This document shows positions 16,800 to 26,258 of a stretch of DNA of 41,083 nt, in pieces. Positions within the stretch are counted from its first letter, which is position 1. Each line of letters starts with the position of its first letter. The DNA comes from an uncultured Ruminococcus sp. Lineage in GTDB: Bacteria > Bacillota > Clostridia > Oscillospirales > Acutalibacteraceae. The notes beneath the pieces were generated by a model. It was not told where the DNA came from and did no database searches. It was given only the letters and a program-made list of their open reading frames with translations. The position numbers were made by a program, and so were the translations under genes. Where the stretch lies: NCBI GenBank assembly GCA_902776375.1, contig CACYPV010000011.1, forward strand, positions 103,984 through 145,066, written 5' to 3'.

Positions 16800-18521
16800 T
16801 CAAAGTCCGAGGATCTCCTTTGCGGAATCTACAAGCGTCTTGCAAACCTCAAGCGCCTCGTCCTTTGTTTTGCCGACGGCTGTTACATAGAGCTTGATCT
16901 TGGGCTCGGTGCCGCTGGGACGGATTATCACCGCGTTGTCGCCTTCAAGGTGTAGCGCGATGACGTTGGAGGTGGGGAGGGTGAGCTTTTCGGTTTTGCC
17001 CGTAAGCAGATCGGTTTCTTCTTTGAGCTGATAGTCGCTTACCTTGACCACCTTGTAGCCACCCACAGCTTCGGGGATGTCGTTTCTGACGGCTGTCATC
17101 ATGTCCGCCATCTTCTGCATGCCTGAGGCGCCCTCAAACTCAAACGCGAAGGTCTGGTTGAGGTAGAAGCCGAATTCGTCGTACAGTCCGTCGATGACCT
17201 CGGCGAGAGACCTGCCCTGCTTTCTGTAATAAGCGGTCATCTCAGCGACGAGCATAGATGCTACAACCGCGTCCTTGTCACGAACATAGGTGCCGGCGAG
17301 GTAGCCGTAGCTCTCCTCAAAGCCGAACAGATAGCGATCTTCTTCGCCCTTCTGCTCTAAGCCGAGAATTACCTCTCCGATGTATTTGAAGCCCGTGAGC
17401 ACGTTTTTGAGCTCGCAGCCGTACTTTTCGCACAGCTTGTTGATAAGCTTAGTGGTGACTATAGTCTTAACCACAACGGGATTCTCGGGCAGTTTGCCGG
17501 CTTCCTTCTTGCAGGAGAGGATGTAGTTAGTCAGCATAACGCCGTCCTCGTTGCCGGTGATAAGGCGGTAGCTGCCGTCGTAGTCGCGCACGGCGATGCC
17601 CACACGGTCGGCGTCGGGGTCGGTGGCGAGAAGCAGGTCGGGCTGCTCCTTTTCGCAGAGCTCCAAGCCCTTTTGCAGCGCTTCCTTGATCTCGGGGTTG
17701 GGGTAGGGGCAGGTGGTGAAATTGCCGTCGGGCAGCTCCTGCTCCTTGACGATCACTACGTCGTCAACGCCGATCTCTTTAAGAACTCTTCTTACCAGCT
17801 TGTTTCCGCAGCCGTTGAGCGGAGTGTAGACTATCTTCATGCCCGCGCCCTTGCAGATGCCGGGGTTGACCTGCTGCTCGAGCACCTTCTCGATATAGCT
17901 GTCGTAAACGCTGTCGTCAACATATTCGATCATGCCGGATTTGAGCGCCTCGTCAAAGTCCGCGGTCTTGACGTCCTTGAACATGTCGAGCTTCTGGATC
18001 TCATCGTAAACCGCTGCAGCGGCGGCGTCAGTCATCTGGCAGCCGTCCTCGCCATAAGCCTTGTAGCCGTTGTATTTTGCGGGGTTGTGGCTTGCTGTCA
18101 CCATAATGCCCGCCTGACACTTGAAATAGCGTACGAGGTAGGAGAGCACCGGAGTGGGCTGCAGCTCGGTGGTGATGTATACCTTGATGCCGTTGGCAGC
18201 AAGCACCTTTGCCGCCTCGATCATAAACAGGTCGGCTTTGATGCGGCTGTCGTGCGATATCGCCACAGCACCCTTGCCGTACTTGTTGAGCACGTAGTTA
18301 GCCAAGCCCTGAGTAGCCTGACGAACAACGTAGATGTTCATGCGGTTGGTGCCGGCGCCGATAACGCCTCTAAGTCCGGCGGTGCCGAATTTGAGCGCGG
18401 TGTAGAAGCGGTCGCGGATCGCTTCTTCATCTCCTTGTATAGCTTTAAGTTCTTCAATCAAATCCTTATCTTCTGTGGCGTTTTCACACCAAATGTCGTA
18501 TAATGCTTTCTCTTTGATCAT
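16800..18521 (-). CDS. pgcA: Alpha-phosphoglucomutase (phosphohexomutase family)
   Basis: The enzyme interconverts glucose 1-phosphate and glucose 6-phosphate, linking glycolysis to UDP-glucose and cell-surface glycan synthesis. The 573-residue length fits the PgcA type. Motifs are GTAGLRG (46-52), the catalytic phosphoserine S144 in TASHNPAKYNG, the metal loop DPDADRVGIAV, the sugar loop FGFEESYGYL and the C-terminal phosphate loop RPSGTEPKIKLY. The start has a gggggaa site. Adjacent surface-glycan genes suggest a supply role. A phosphomannomutase or mixed activity cannot be excluded. Confidence 0.92.
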   Translation of the reverse strand: MIKEKALYDIWCENATEDKDLIEELKAIQGDEEAIRDRFYTALKFGTAGLRGVIGAGTNRMNIYVVRQATQGLANYVLNKYGKGAVAISHDSRIKADLFMIEAAKVLAANGIKVYITTELQPTPVLSYLVRYFKCQAGIMVTASHNPAKYNGYKAYGEDGCQMTDAAAAAVYDEIQKLDMFKDVKTADFDEALKSGMIEYVDDSVYDSYIEKVLEQQVNPGICKGAGMKIVYTPLNGCGNKLVRRVLKEIGVDDVVIVKEQELPDGNFTTCPYPNPEIKEALQKGLELCEKEQPDLLLATDPDADRVGIAVRDYDGSYRLITGNEDGVMLTNYILSCKKEAGKLPENPVVVKTIVTTKLINKLCEKYGCELKNVLTGFKYIGEVILGLEQKGEEDRYLFGFEESYGYLAGTYVRDKDAVVASMLVAEMTAYYRKQGRSLAEVIDGLYDEFGFYLNQTFAFEFEGASGMQKMADMMTAVRNDIPEAVGGYKVVKVSDYQLKEETDLLTGKTEKLTLPTSNVIALHLEGDNAVIIRPSGTEPKIKLYVTAVGKTKDEALEVCKTLVDSAKEILGL

Positions 18522-18617
18522 AATCGTTCCCCCAATGAAACAATATTTTTACAGTGTATAGTAATGTATACCTATACAACCTTACTATAACATAAAACGG
18601 ATAGAATTACAAGGCTT

Positions 18618-18646
18618 TTGAAATTGAAAATTAAGTATTGAAAATT
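18618..18646. repeat. Short heptamer array (GAAATTG type)
   Basis: Units gaaattg aaaatta agtattg aaaattg keep a 7-bp step in the pgm upstream gap. Confidence 0.5.
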
Positions 18647-18667
18647 GATTTTTTAAATAAATGCAAA

Positions 18668-18700
18668 AAGAAACGCCGGCAAAGAACCGACGTTTCCAAT
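18668..18700 (-). terminator. Terminator hairpin of the acyltransferase-GT fusion gene
   Basis: The stem gaaacg-c-cgg/ccg-a-cgtttc has an A-run on the left, which is a U-tract on the minus strand. A nearly identical hairpin serves the GT2 gene at 28158-28194. Confidence 0.7.
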
Positions 18701-18725
18701 TAAGTATCACTGTTAGCTTTCAGCA

Positions 18726-18775
18726 ACTAGCCTCTAGCATCTAGCCTCTAGCTTCTAGCCTCTAGCTTCTAGCCT
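18726..18775. repeat. Heptamer array (CTAGCNT type)
   Basis: Seven 7-bp units alternating ctagcct, ctagcat and ctagctt. The array runs into the last codons of the fusion gene. Confidence 0.85.
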
Positions 18776-21700
18776 TGCTTTTCCAGCGCATAGCCCGCGT
18801 TCGTTGTGTGGTATTGATATCCCATATGGTTGAGCTCTGCCAGCAGCCAACCCATATCCCATTTGGAATCGTTCGGGACATAGATGTATTTAGGCGTTTT
18901 GTCTGGGTTGATCTTGTAGAACTCCTTCAGGCGTTTCAGCGAATTTGGCTTTTCGCCGGACAGCCACGCGGAAAACGTGCCGTAGGGCTTGTCAGCCGCA
19001 AGGTATATCCAGGTGCGTTCGGACAGCACGAGCAGGTTGTCGTCCTCTTTGCCCCAATACATCGAGATATCATCGTAAATCTGATCGTATGTCTGCGCTT
19101 TTTGATGAGTGGTGATAAGTCCCTCGGCGGGTCCCTGGGTTATCTCAAAGTTGACCTCGGTCGCCTGTGCGTCCCAGAAGCAGTGGCGCGCCTTTGAGCC
19201 GATCTCAAAGCAGCCCTGCAATATCAGCATAAACGCGACAGCCGCGAAGCTGCACCGCTTTACCCATACCGCGTAGGTGATGTTGTCGGGCGATTCCTGC
19301 ATTTCCTTAATGAGCTGTGCGAGGAACATGAGGCTTGCTATATTGACTGCTGCAAACGCCATAGATATGACGTAGAAGCCCTGATTCGAGGTGTAATGCA
19401 CGAAGAATGAATAGAGTATGCCAAGCACGAAAACTCCCGCGAAAAGCTCGCGCGGCTTGTTTTTGCAGAGCACATAAGAAGTGATGCCGATGAAAACAAG
19501 CGGGAACATGATGGCGTTGTATGTGGATTTGTGCAGCTCGGGGAAGATGAGCATGTAGGTGTACATCACTATGCCCGAGGTGATGATGAGATAAACCGAG
19601 CGGTGAAGCATTCTTTTGCGATCTATCAGCATAACGAGCGCCATTGCGCAGTAGCTGTAAATCGAATACTTGAAGTGCGGCTTCATGAAGAATATCGCCC
19701 TAAAGTATTTCCAAACCTTGTCGCCGAATTGTACGGGCGGATGCTCGGGATCCTTAAGCATGTACTGCAGGTTTTCAAACAGTCCGCTTATACCTACTCT
19801 CGGCAGGGTGAACAGCATGAAGATCACGGCAAGTATACCTGCTCCCAGTGTGAAGAACAGGAAGCTGCGCAGGCTGAACATATCGCTTTTAAGCACGAAG
19901 CGCAGGTCTTTGTTTTTGAGCAGCAGGTGGATACCCATGCAGACCGCGTAAATAACATAAACGATCAGCAGGTACGGGCAGCACAGCACCGCGCCGGCAA
20001 AGAACAGTCCGCTGAAGATCAGCGAGAGCTTCTTTTGATAATCCGCCGTTGCGAGCATCACTCCCGCCAAAGCCACAAGCTCAACGCCCATCGAGTCGTA
20101 GCTGAGCGACATGATGTTGTAGGGGGTGTAAATGAAGTACAGCACGCAGGCGATAACGGATATCACGCCGTATTTGCGCAGTCTTGTGTAAATGAGCACC
20201 GCAGCGCCGCAGTGGACGAACACATAAAATATGCGCGCCGCGAGGATGATGCCGTCGGTCGAGCCTGTGATGGTGGTGTATATCCATGTGAACGGCAGCT
20301 GCAGTATAGAGCACATCTGCGCGAGGTTCCATTCGTCGCGGAACAGCGCGTCGCCCTTTGTAAGGCGGTGGGGGATCGTGAGATAAAACGGTTCGTCGTT
20401 GCCGCCAAAGCCGTAGCGCGTTTTCCAAATAGAGAAAATGAACGCTGCGACCAACAGGGCGATGAACAAGAGATCCTGCCATTTCATATAGTTGGCTTTT
20501 TCTCTCTGCAATATCACAAAGGCTTTGATTTTCTGATAAAGAATTATAAGTCCCTTTGCCGCCGCTGTCAGAATGAACGACGAGATCATCGACAGCACGA
20601 AGCAGATCAGCACGCACGGCAGATAGAACGGCAGCTTTTCATACACATTATCAAACCAGGTGTTGAGCACGCTGTTGTATATCAGCATGTCGAAGATGAA
20701 CGACAGCAGGTACATTCCGAAGGTGACGTCCGATATCTTCCACATCGCGAACCGAACCGTCGGGTGCCAGTTGTTGGCTTTTACGCGGCTGAGCATCGTG
20801 AACAGCAGCACCGCGGTGATGTAGGGGATAACGCCGTACCAGTATATCCACGAGCCGCTTTGGAACTTGCTGCCGTAGCTGCGGTACTGGCAGTAGGCGG
20901 TGAACAGGAAGGTCAGTATGGCGAACAGCGGCAGCATTGAGCGGGTTTTGAGCTTTATGCCGTATTCGCGGATGTACGCGCCCGTAAAGTAGTAAGCAAG
21001 CGGGTACATGCTGCCCATCCAGAACGAGGGGATAAGCTTTTGATATCCCTTAGTGTCGCTCACGGGGTTGAGCCACCAGTCGGCGGAGTTGAATTTAAAG
21101 GAGTTTATAAGCGAGGGGAGGATGGCTAAAAACACCATCGTAGCCACCAGCACCTGCTTTTTCCGCTTAGAGCCGAGCTTGTTGTAGGCGAGATTCAGGA
21201 AGGGCGCGATAAGGAACAGCCCGACATACATCTCGACGTACCACGCGTAGTTGGCGCCGGAGAAACCGAATATGCTGAATATGTAGTCCTTTAGCTCATA
21301 ACTTTTTGATTTGGCTATCGCGTCGAACATGCCGGCAAAGTCAAAGTCCCAAAAGGCTTCCTTTGCCGCGGGGATCAGGTAGACCGACTTAAAGAACATG
21401 CAGACGATGCAGGCGAGCACGAATATCACCAAGGTTTTGCGGATGCCTAAGTAGTATTTGCGGCTGAGTACCTTTTTGCTCATCAGGTAGCCGGTAAGTA
21501 TCATGAATAATGGAACGCACGCCGAGAACAGCACCTTCATCAAAATAAGAAGGAACATCAACGGCCCGTGCAGACAGTCGATATCGCCGGTCTCAAAGTA
21601 TTTGAAAATGCCCTCTATCGGGCCCATACCGTCTATCTTTACGTTGTAAAAACCGTCCCTTACGTGGTTTTCAACGGTTTTAGAGGTGTGGTACAAAAAG

Positions 21701-21783
21701 TGCACCGACATCACCAGAAAGACAGCGACGATACGGATAAGATCCATACTTGAATTACGGCGATCAAGTTTTACGCGATTCAT
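18769..21783 (-). CDS. Membrane fusion: acyltransferase-3 domain plus GT-C-like polytopic domain
   Basis: The first ~425 of 1004 residues are an acyltransferase-3 (OafA/WecH-like) domain: RRNSSMDLIRIVAVFLVMSV with a following HFLYH, then about ten transmembrane helices. Such enzymes acetylate or acylate surface sugars from the cytoplasm. A linker (about 430-450) leads to a second polytopic module opening with a short loop GFGGNDEPFYL...P-R. This resembles the first extracellular acidic loop of GT-C transferases (ArnT/PMT-like), which use lipid-linked sugars. It ends in a soluble C-terminal region. The start at 21783 is chosen because aaggaga lies 7 bp before it; an ATG 9 codons upstream lacks a site. 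Its gene follows the SGNH gene after a terminator. Exact donor and acceptor are unknown. Confidence 0.75.
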   Translation of the reverse strand: MNRVKLDRRNSSMDLIRIVAVFLVMSVHFLYHTSKTVENHVRDGFYNVKIDGMGPIEGIFKYFETGDIDCLHGPLMFLLILMKVLFSACVPLFMILTGYLMSKKVLSRKYYLGIRKTLVIFVLACIVCMFFKSVYLIPAAKEAFWDFDFAGMFDAIAKSKSYELKDYIFSIFGFSGANYAWYVEMYVGLFLIAPFLNLAYNKLGSKRKKQVLVATMVFLAILPSLINSFKFNSADWWLNPVSDTKGYQKLIPSFWMGSMYPLAYYFTGAYIREYGIKLKTRSMLPLFAILTFLFTAYCQYRSYGSKFQSGSWIYWYGVIPYITAVLLFTMLSRVKANNWHPTVRFAMWKISDVTFGMYLLSFIFDMLIYNSVLNTWFDNVYEKLPFYLPCVLICFVLSMISSFILTAAAKGLIILYQKIKAFVILQREKANYMKWQDLLFIALLVAAFIFSIWKTRYGFGGNDEPFYLTIPHRLTKGDALFRDEWNLAQMCSILQLPFTWIYTTITGSTDGIILAARIFYVFVHCGAAVLIYTRLRKYGVISVIACVLYFIYTPYNIMSLSYDSMGVELVALAGVMLATADYQKKLSLIFSGLFFAGAVLCCPYLLIVYVIYAVCMGIHLLLKNKDLRFVLKSDMFSLRSFLFFTLGAGILAVIFMLFTLPRVGISGLFENLQYMLKDPEHPPVQFGDKVWKYFRAIFFMKPHFKYSIYSYCAMALVMLIDRKRMLHRSVYLIITSGIVMYTYMLIFPELHKSTYNAIMFPLVFIGITSYVLCKNKPRELFAGVFVLGILYSFFVHYTSNQGFYVISMAFAAVNIASLMFLAQLIKEMQESPDNITYAVWVKRCSFAAVAFMLILQGCFEIGSKARHCFWDAQATEVNFEITQGPAEGLITTHQKAQTYDQIYDDISMYWGKEDDNLLVLSERTWIYLAADKPYGTFSAWLSGEKPNSLKRLKEFYKINPDKTPKYIYVPNDSKWDMGWLLAELNHMGYQYHTTNAGYALEKQG

Positions 21784-21852
21784 TGCTTCTCTCCTTGCTT
21801 GGATTTTCATAGATATTTTAAATATATCACATTTTACTGCATTTTACAACCA

Positions 21853-21890
21853 TAAAAAAGAAAAACCGCACGCTTTTGTGCATGCGGTTT
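21853..21890 (-). terminator. Terminator of the dlt-like operon
   Basis: The stem aaaccgca(c)gc/gc(a)tgcggttt has a 6-nt loop, with a 10-base A-rich run at 21853-21862 giving a U-tract on the minus strand. Confidence 0.88.
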
Positions 21891-21896
21891 GAACGT

Positions 21897-23048
21897 TTAA
21901 TACTTTTCCAGCGCGTCAAGGGTCACATCGTCCTCTTCGATCTTGACCTCTGAGTAGCCGTTTTTCATCAGCCAGTCGCTGTAACGGTATATTTTGTTGA
22001 AGTAAGTGGCGGCATTGCGCCATTCTTCCTTCAGCTTATCGCTGATCTCGCGGGGGGTCACCCCGTACTTATCGCGAATGATCTTGCTCAAATACTCCGT
22101 TACCTTGACCGCGCCGTACACGTTCAGGTGGTCGTAGTTGTAGAAGTCGGTTTTGGTGTCGATGCCGATCTTTTTCCAGTCGCGCTCCAGATTGATGAAA
22201 TCGTAGCCGTAGCTGTTGATGATCTCAGCGGCGCGGTTACAGCGGCGTACCCTGTCATAGGTGCGTTTGTAAACAAGGTGCGGATTGCGCATGAATACGA
22301 CGTTCAGGTTTTCGCTCTTGCAGTAGTCAAGCATCTCGCGCAGTTTGTTTTCAAGCGAGGGTGTAAGCGCTTTTGTTTTGTTATCGTCGATTATTTTGTC
22401 GTTGAGGACCTTGTCTTTCGGACGGAACATGGTAGCCGTGGTGCGGTAGCCCTTGAACAGCGAGGTGCCGCGGTTGCGCTCCCTGAGCCTTGCGGAGACC
22501 ATCTTTAGCTGATAGGGGTATTCCTTCCAAATGCTGTGATATTTTATCAGCGGGAAGTAATACTCCGGTTGCTCATCAGGCTTTACGTTTTTGCTGATGA
22601 ATTCTATCTTGTTTTTCGTCAGAGGTATGTTATCCACAAGCTTGCGCATGTGCGCTTCGATCGATTCGTTGTTGTCGGTACCGTATAAAAAGGCGTTTAT
22701 CTCTACCATTATCAGTTCGGGACTTTGCGTCCTTACAACTTCCTTAAGAGCCGTAATAGTGCCCGACGCTGTTATCGACTGGGTGGCGAAGGGGTAGGAG
22801 GTAAAGCCGTAATCCTGATAAGCGCGCCCTGACGAAAAGCAGGTGTACACGTCGCTGGCTCCCAGCATCACCACATCCAGAGAATCCTTGTCCTCCAGAT
22901 AGTAGCCGTCCACGCGCAGGCTGTTGTGGTCTATCCTGCGCAAAAAGAGGTCGTTAAGCAAGAAAAGCGATAAGATCACAGCGAGAAAAAAGCTGCATAC
23001 TTTTACCGTTCGCTTGCCGTATTGTTTTCTATTGGTATTTTTTTTCAT
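21897..23048 (-). CDS. Membrane-anchored SGNH-like protein (DltD-like role)
   Basis: This is a 383-residue protein with one N-terminal transmembrane anchor (VCSFFLAVILSLFLLNDLF) and an extracellular SGNH-type domain. Visible blocks are DVVMLGASDVYTCFS near residue 60 (block I with a serine nucleophile candidate) and the C-terminal NYDHLNVYGA (D-x-x-H-like block V). In dlt and alginate/cellulose acetylation systems an SGNH protein of this layout accepts the acyl group from the MBOAT partner and passes it to the polymer, or acts as esterase. It starts 8 bp after the MBOAT stop with only a weak ribosome site, suggesting translational coupling. The final substrate is not readable from sequence. 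Confidence 0.75.
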   Translation of the reverse strand: MKKNTNRKQYGKRTVKVCSFFLAVILSLFLLNDLFLRRIDHNSLRVDGYYLEDKDSLDVVMLGASDVYTCFSSGRAYQDYGFTSYPFATQSITASGTITALKEVVRTQSPELIMVEINAFLYGTDNNESIEAHMRKLVDNIPLTKNKIEFISKNVKPDEQPEYYFPLIKYHSIWKEYPYQLKMVSARLRERNRGTSLFKGYRTTATMFRPKDKVLNDKIIDDNKTKALTPSLENKLREMLDYCKSENLNVVFMRNPHLVYKRTYDRVRRCNRAAEIINSYGYDFINLERDWKKIGIDTKTDFYNYDHLNVYGAVKVTEYLSKIIRDKYGVTPREISDKLKEEWRNAATYFNKIYRYSDWLMKNGYSEVKIEEDDVTLDALEKY

Positions 23049-23056
23049 AGCTTAAA

Positions 23057-24745
23057 TCAAAATTGCATGTAAACGAAGCTTGAAGCGTTGAAGCCCGAAC
23101 CGTAAATACCGAAGATCACGACTGCCATTATCGCGAGATAAAGCAGAATGAACCTGAGTGCAAAGGGCTTTTCGTCCATGCGCTCGCGAAGCGTGATCTC
23201 GGGCTTGCGCTCCTGCATGATGCTCACGAACAGCATTATCGCTATGCCAATGGCGAGGATGATGTAGTCCTGATAATCGAGCCAGCTTCCGTTGTACTGC
23301 AGACCCCAGATCTGCTCGATTCCCTGGGCGAAATTCTGATTCGTGAAGAACTTTATGATGGTGTTCATGCCTTCTCCGAAGGAGGGGGCAACGTCGAACA
23401 CATAACCGACAAGCACGATGAGGAAGGTGCGGAACATTGCGAAAAGCGCGTACCAAGGGCGTTCGCGCTTGATGTGAAGCTTATCGAGAGCGGCGTCGAA
23501 CAGCGGCTGCATAATGATGCTGAGCATGATGATAACGCCGTTCCATACGCCGAACGCCACATATTTCCAGTCGGCGCCGTGCCAGATACCTACCAGCAGG
23601 AAGACTATGAGCGAGGCTACGCTTGTGGGCAACACCTTGGATATATGAGCGCCCGCGGCGGTTTTGCCGAAGCGCGTGCCCTTCATCTTCTTGCTTGCGT
23701 TGAGGAACACATTCGACATGGCGATGGGGTAGAAGACGTAATTCTTCATCCACGCGCCGAGCGAGATGTGCCATCTGCGCCAGTATTCGTTGATAGATTT
23801 TGAGAAGTACGGACGCTTGAAGTTGTCGATGAGGTCGATGCCGAATATCTGCGCCACACCGCGTGAGATATCTATACCGCCCGAGAAGTCGGCGTAAAGC
23901 TGAAGAGCCCACATCAATACTATAAATGTAAGCGTGGTGCCGTTGTATGAGCTGTAGTGCGATATTGCGTCGCTCAGGCTGACGTTGCCGCCTACGGGCG
24001 TGCTGACCGCGTTGATGACGATAACAGCCCTGTCGGCGATAACCAGCTTTTTGAAGAAGCCCCACAGTATAAGCTCCATGCCGTGCTTAACGCGCGTAAA
24101 GTCAAACTTGTGCGGCTCGTAAAGCTGTTCAGCGAGCTGATCGTAAATGCTTATAGGTCCCTGAACGATCTGCGGGAAGAACGATACGAACAGCAAAAGC
24201 TTGAACGGGTTCTTTTGCGCGGGGGTCTTTTCGCGGTACACGTCGACTATGTAGCCCATCGACTGGAAGGTGTAGAACGAAATACCCAGCACCATGGTGA
24301 TCTGCATCATGGGCGCGGAAAAATCCATTCCGAAATTGCCCAGCACGTCGTTTAAGCTGCCCGCGAAGAAGTTGTAATACTTTACCGCCGCCAAAATGCC
24401 GAAGTTCAGCACAAGGGCAAGCGTCATTACAAGGCGCTTTTGAACCTTGATTTTGTTCTTATACGCCTTTTTTTGGTTGCGGTCCCACTCTGATTTGTTC
24501 TTTTTCAGCGCTGCCTTAGAGTCATTGGATATCTTTTCTATCCACAGGGCTATCAAATAGGTGGACAGCGAGGTGAACAAAATAAAGTAGGCGTATTTGT
24601 AACCGGCTACAGCGTAGAAGAACATGCTCGCGACAAGCAGCACTACCCACTTTTGCCTTTTCAGCGGAAGCGCAAAGTAGAACAGCATAGTCGCCGCTAC
24701 AAAGAGCAGGAAATTAAGTGATGTATAGGATATGTCAAATATCAA
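23057..24745 (-). CDS. MBOAT-family O-acyltransferase (DltB/AlgI-like)
   Basis: MBOAT proteins move an acyl or aminoacyl group across the membrane to an extracellular acceptor. The 562-residue polytopic protein carries the family signatures NEYWRRWHISLGAWMKNYVF and the catalytic-histidine segment GIWHGADWKYVAFGVWNG. A charged loop of about 40 residues around residue 75-110 (KKNKSEWDRNQKKAYKNK) is longer than in typical DltB and could be a docking loop. The start is a TTG 8 bases after ggggag. It follows the decarboxylase gene after ~50 bp that include a 7-bp repeat array. AlgI-like acetylation is an alternative, but the neighbouring carrier-protein system favours aminoacyl transfer. Confidence 0.88.
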   Translation of the reverse strand: MIFDISYTSLNFLLFVAATMLFYFALPLKRQKWVVLLVASMFFYAVAGYKYAYFILFTSLSTYLIALWIEKISNDSKAALKKNKSEWDRNQKKAYKNKIKVQKRLVMTLALVLNFGILAAVKYYNFFAGSLNDVLGNFGMDFSAPMMQITMVLGISFYTFQSMGYIVDVYREKTPAQKNPFKLLLFVSFFPQIVQGPISIYDQLAEQLYEPHKFDFTRVKHGMELILWGFFKKLVIADRAVIVINAVSTPVGGNVSLSDAISHYSSYNGTTLTFIVLMWALQLYADFSGGIDISRGVAQIFGIDLIDNFKRPYFSKSINEYWRRWHISLGAWMKNYVFYPIAMSNVFLNASKKMKGTRFGKTAAGAHISKVLPTSVASLIVFLLVGIWHGADWKYVAFGVWNGVIIMLSIIMQPLFDAALDKLHIKRERPWYALFAMFRTFLIVLVGYVFDVAPSFGEGMNTIIKFFTNQNFAQGIEQIWGLQYNGSWLDYQDYIILAIGIAIMLFVSIMQERKPEITLRERMDEKPFALRFILLYLAIMAVVIFGIYGSGFNASSFVYMQF

Positions 24746-24767
24746 AATAACAGCTCCCCTTTATGTG

Positions 24768-24792
24768 AGAGTTTAGAGTTAAGAGTTGAGTG
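24768..24792. repeat. Heptamer array inside the operon (AGAGTTN type)
   Basis: Units agagttt agagtta agagttg ag lie between the decarboxylase stop and the MBOAT start, so they are transcribed as part of the operon. Confidence 0.65.
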
Positions 24793-24796
24793 ATTA

Positions 24797-25984
24797 TCAT
24801 ACCAACGGGGTATTAAAAATGTCGGAATACAGCATTTCGCGTATCACGGTCAAGCCGTCTTTTTCGGAATAAACCGATACGACCGGCATCTCGCGGCTGA
24901 GGAACACAGCCATGCCCTCGGTCACGGAGTACGCGCCCGTGCGGCAGAATACAAGGATGTCGCCGATCTCGAGCGAATCGAACACCGCGTTGCGCGAAAG
25001 GATATCAGCGGTCGTGCAAAGGCTGCCGCAGAGCGTCCACGGCTTTTCGCCGTCTGTCACGCTATTATTCTTTAAATGAATAATTCTCGGTATCTGCATG
25101 CCCTGAAGCTGACCGTCGTATTTAAGCTGATTGAGTCCGCCGTCAACTATAGCGTAGTTTATGCCGTAGTTGGTTTTAACGTCGATGACCTTTGTCAGGT
25201 AGTAACCGCAGGGCGCGGCGAAGAACCTGCCCATCTCAACGGTGAGCTCCGCCTTTTCGGCAAGCTCTTGTATCTTTTCGGAGATAGACGCAAGGCGATC
25301 CTCTTCAAGCGCGTCAGCGTTGTCGTCAAAGTAATCTACCGCAAGTCCGGTGCCGTACTCGACGCGCTCTATAGTGAAATCGAGGTCGGTCTTAACGCGG
25401 TCGATCAGCTCGCTCAGATAATCGAGCTCGTGCAAAATAGGCTTCGCCTTCTTCTTTTGCGTGCCCGTAAAGTAGTGGATACCCACGATCTCGATGCCCT
25501 TGTAATCTGCTCTGCTGCGGATAATGTCGAGCACCTGAGCCTCTTCCATGCCGAACTGGCTGCCGCCCTTTACGTCGGTGACGCGCAGCAGCACGGGGAA
25601 GACCTTGCCGCGTGACAAAGCCTCGGCGTTTATCATTTCAACGTGCAAAATGCTTTCGGCGGTGAAGGTGCCCACCTCGTCCTCAGCGGCGCGGCGAACG
25701 TCCTTTTCGGTTTTGTTGACGCCCGAGAAGATTATCTTGCTCATGTCCACGCCCGTTTTCTCACAAACCGTGAGCTCGCCCGGGGAGCAGACCTCTATTT
25801 TGTCAAAAATTTCGGGCAGTCGTCCCAGCAAAAAGGGATTTGCCTTAATAGAAAAGCAAAGCCCTGTGTTTTTGCCGAAATATTTGTGTACCAGCGCGGC
25901 GCGCTTTTCAAACTCGTCCAAATCAAAGATGTAGGAGGGAGTGCCAAGCTGCGCGGCAAGTTTATTCAATATTTCAGTGTTCAT
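24797..25984 (-). CDS. Fold-III PLP-dependent decarboxylase (LysA/BtrK-like)
   Basis: This 395-residue protein belongs to the Orn/DAP/Arg decarboxylase group-2 family, which removes the alpha-carboxyl of amino acids. The PLP-binding lysine is K47 in FSIKANP. VCSPGEL, GIHYFTG (the HxHxGS-like strand), EMGRFFAAPCGYY and the partner-site cysteine C323 in CGSLCTTADIL are present. The start at 25984 is 4 bp after the ACP stop. A longer reading would run 40 codons back through the ACP gene out of frame and is rejected. Its place between a carrier protein and an MBOAT suggests it acts on an amino acid bound to, or destined for, that carrier, as BtrK does in butirosin synthesis. Ordinary lysine biosynthesis is the main alternative. 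Confidence 0.85.
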   Translation of the reverse strand: MNTEILNKLAAQLGTPSYIFDLDEFEKRAALVHKYFGKNTGLCFSIKANPFLLGRLPEIFDKIEVCSPGELTVCEKTGVDMSKIIFSGVNKTEKDVRRAAEDEVGTFTAESILHVEMINAEALSRGKVFPVLLRVTDVKGGSQFGMEEAQVLDIIRSRADYKGIEIVGIHYFTGTQKKKAKPILHELDYLSELIDRVKTDLDFTIERVEYGTGLAVDYFDDNADALEEDRLASISEKIQELAEKAELTVEMGRFFAAPCGYYLTKVIDVKTNYGINYAIVDGGLNQLKYDGQLQGMQIPRIIHLKNNSVTDGEKPWTLCGSLCTTADILSRNAVFDSLEIGDILVFCRTGAYSVTEGMAVFLSREMPVVSVYSEKDGLTVIREMLYSDIFNTPLV

Positions 25985-25988
25985 ATGC

Positions 25989-26216
25989 TTATTCGTCCTG
26001 AAGCTCTTCGATGAGGTTCCACATAGCCTTAGCCGAGTTGAAGTTGTCGGGCACAAGGTTGTTGGGCTTGATCTCGATGTCGAAAGCGTCGTTGAGCTCG
26101 CCAACCAGCGCTACGATGTCAAAGGAATCGAGCACGCCGTCGGTGATAAGAGCGGTTTCGTTTTCAAAATCTACGTCGGGTCTGAGTTCTTCCAGAATCT
26201 GCATTAATTCATCCAT
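25989..26216 (-). CDS. Acyl/aminoacyl carrier protein (DltC-like)
   Basis: This 75-residue acidic four-helix protein has the phosphopantetheine attachment motif GVLDSFD with S31 as the modified residue. It would carry a thioester-bound aminoacyl group made by the adjacent adenylation enzyme. The size and DSF motif resemble DltC and stand-alone NRPS carriers rather than fatty-acid AcpP (DSL). A clear aggaga site precedes the ATG. It lies 42 bp after the ligase gene and 4 bp before the decarboxylase gene, which makes a three-gene loading module. Confidence 0.9.
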   Translation of the reverse strand: MDELMQILEELRPDVDFENETALITDGVLDSFDIVALVGELNDAFDIEIKPNNLVPDNFNSAKAMWNLIEELQDE

Positions 26217-26258
26217 GATAATTTCTCCTTTTGATCATTTGTTGATTTTTATTATTTA

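Noticed and set aside
19531-20940. 469-codon frame antisense to the acyltransferase-GT fusion
   Set aside because: His/Gln/Arg-rich translation without any domain; the opposite strand has clear membrane helices and motifs.
25985-26104. 40-codon N-terminal extension of the PLP decarboxylase
   Set aside because: It reads the carrier-protein gene in another frame, is low-complexity Ser/Thr, and the LysA-like fold begins at MNTEIL.
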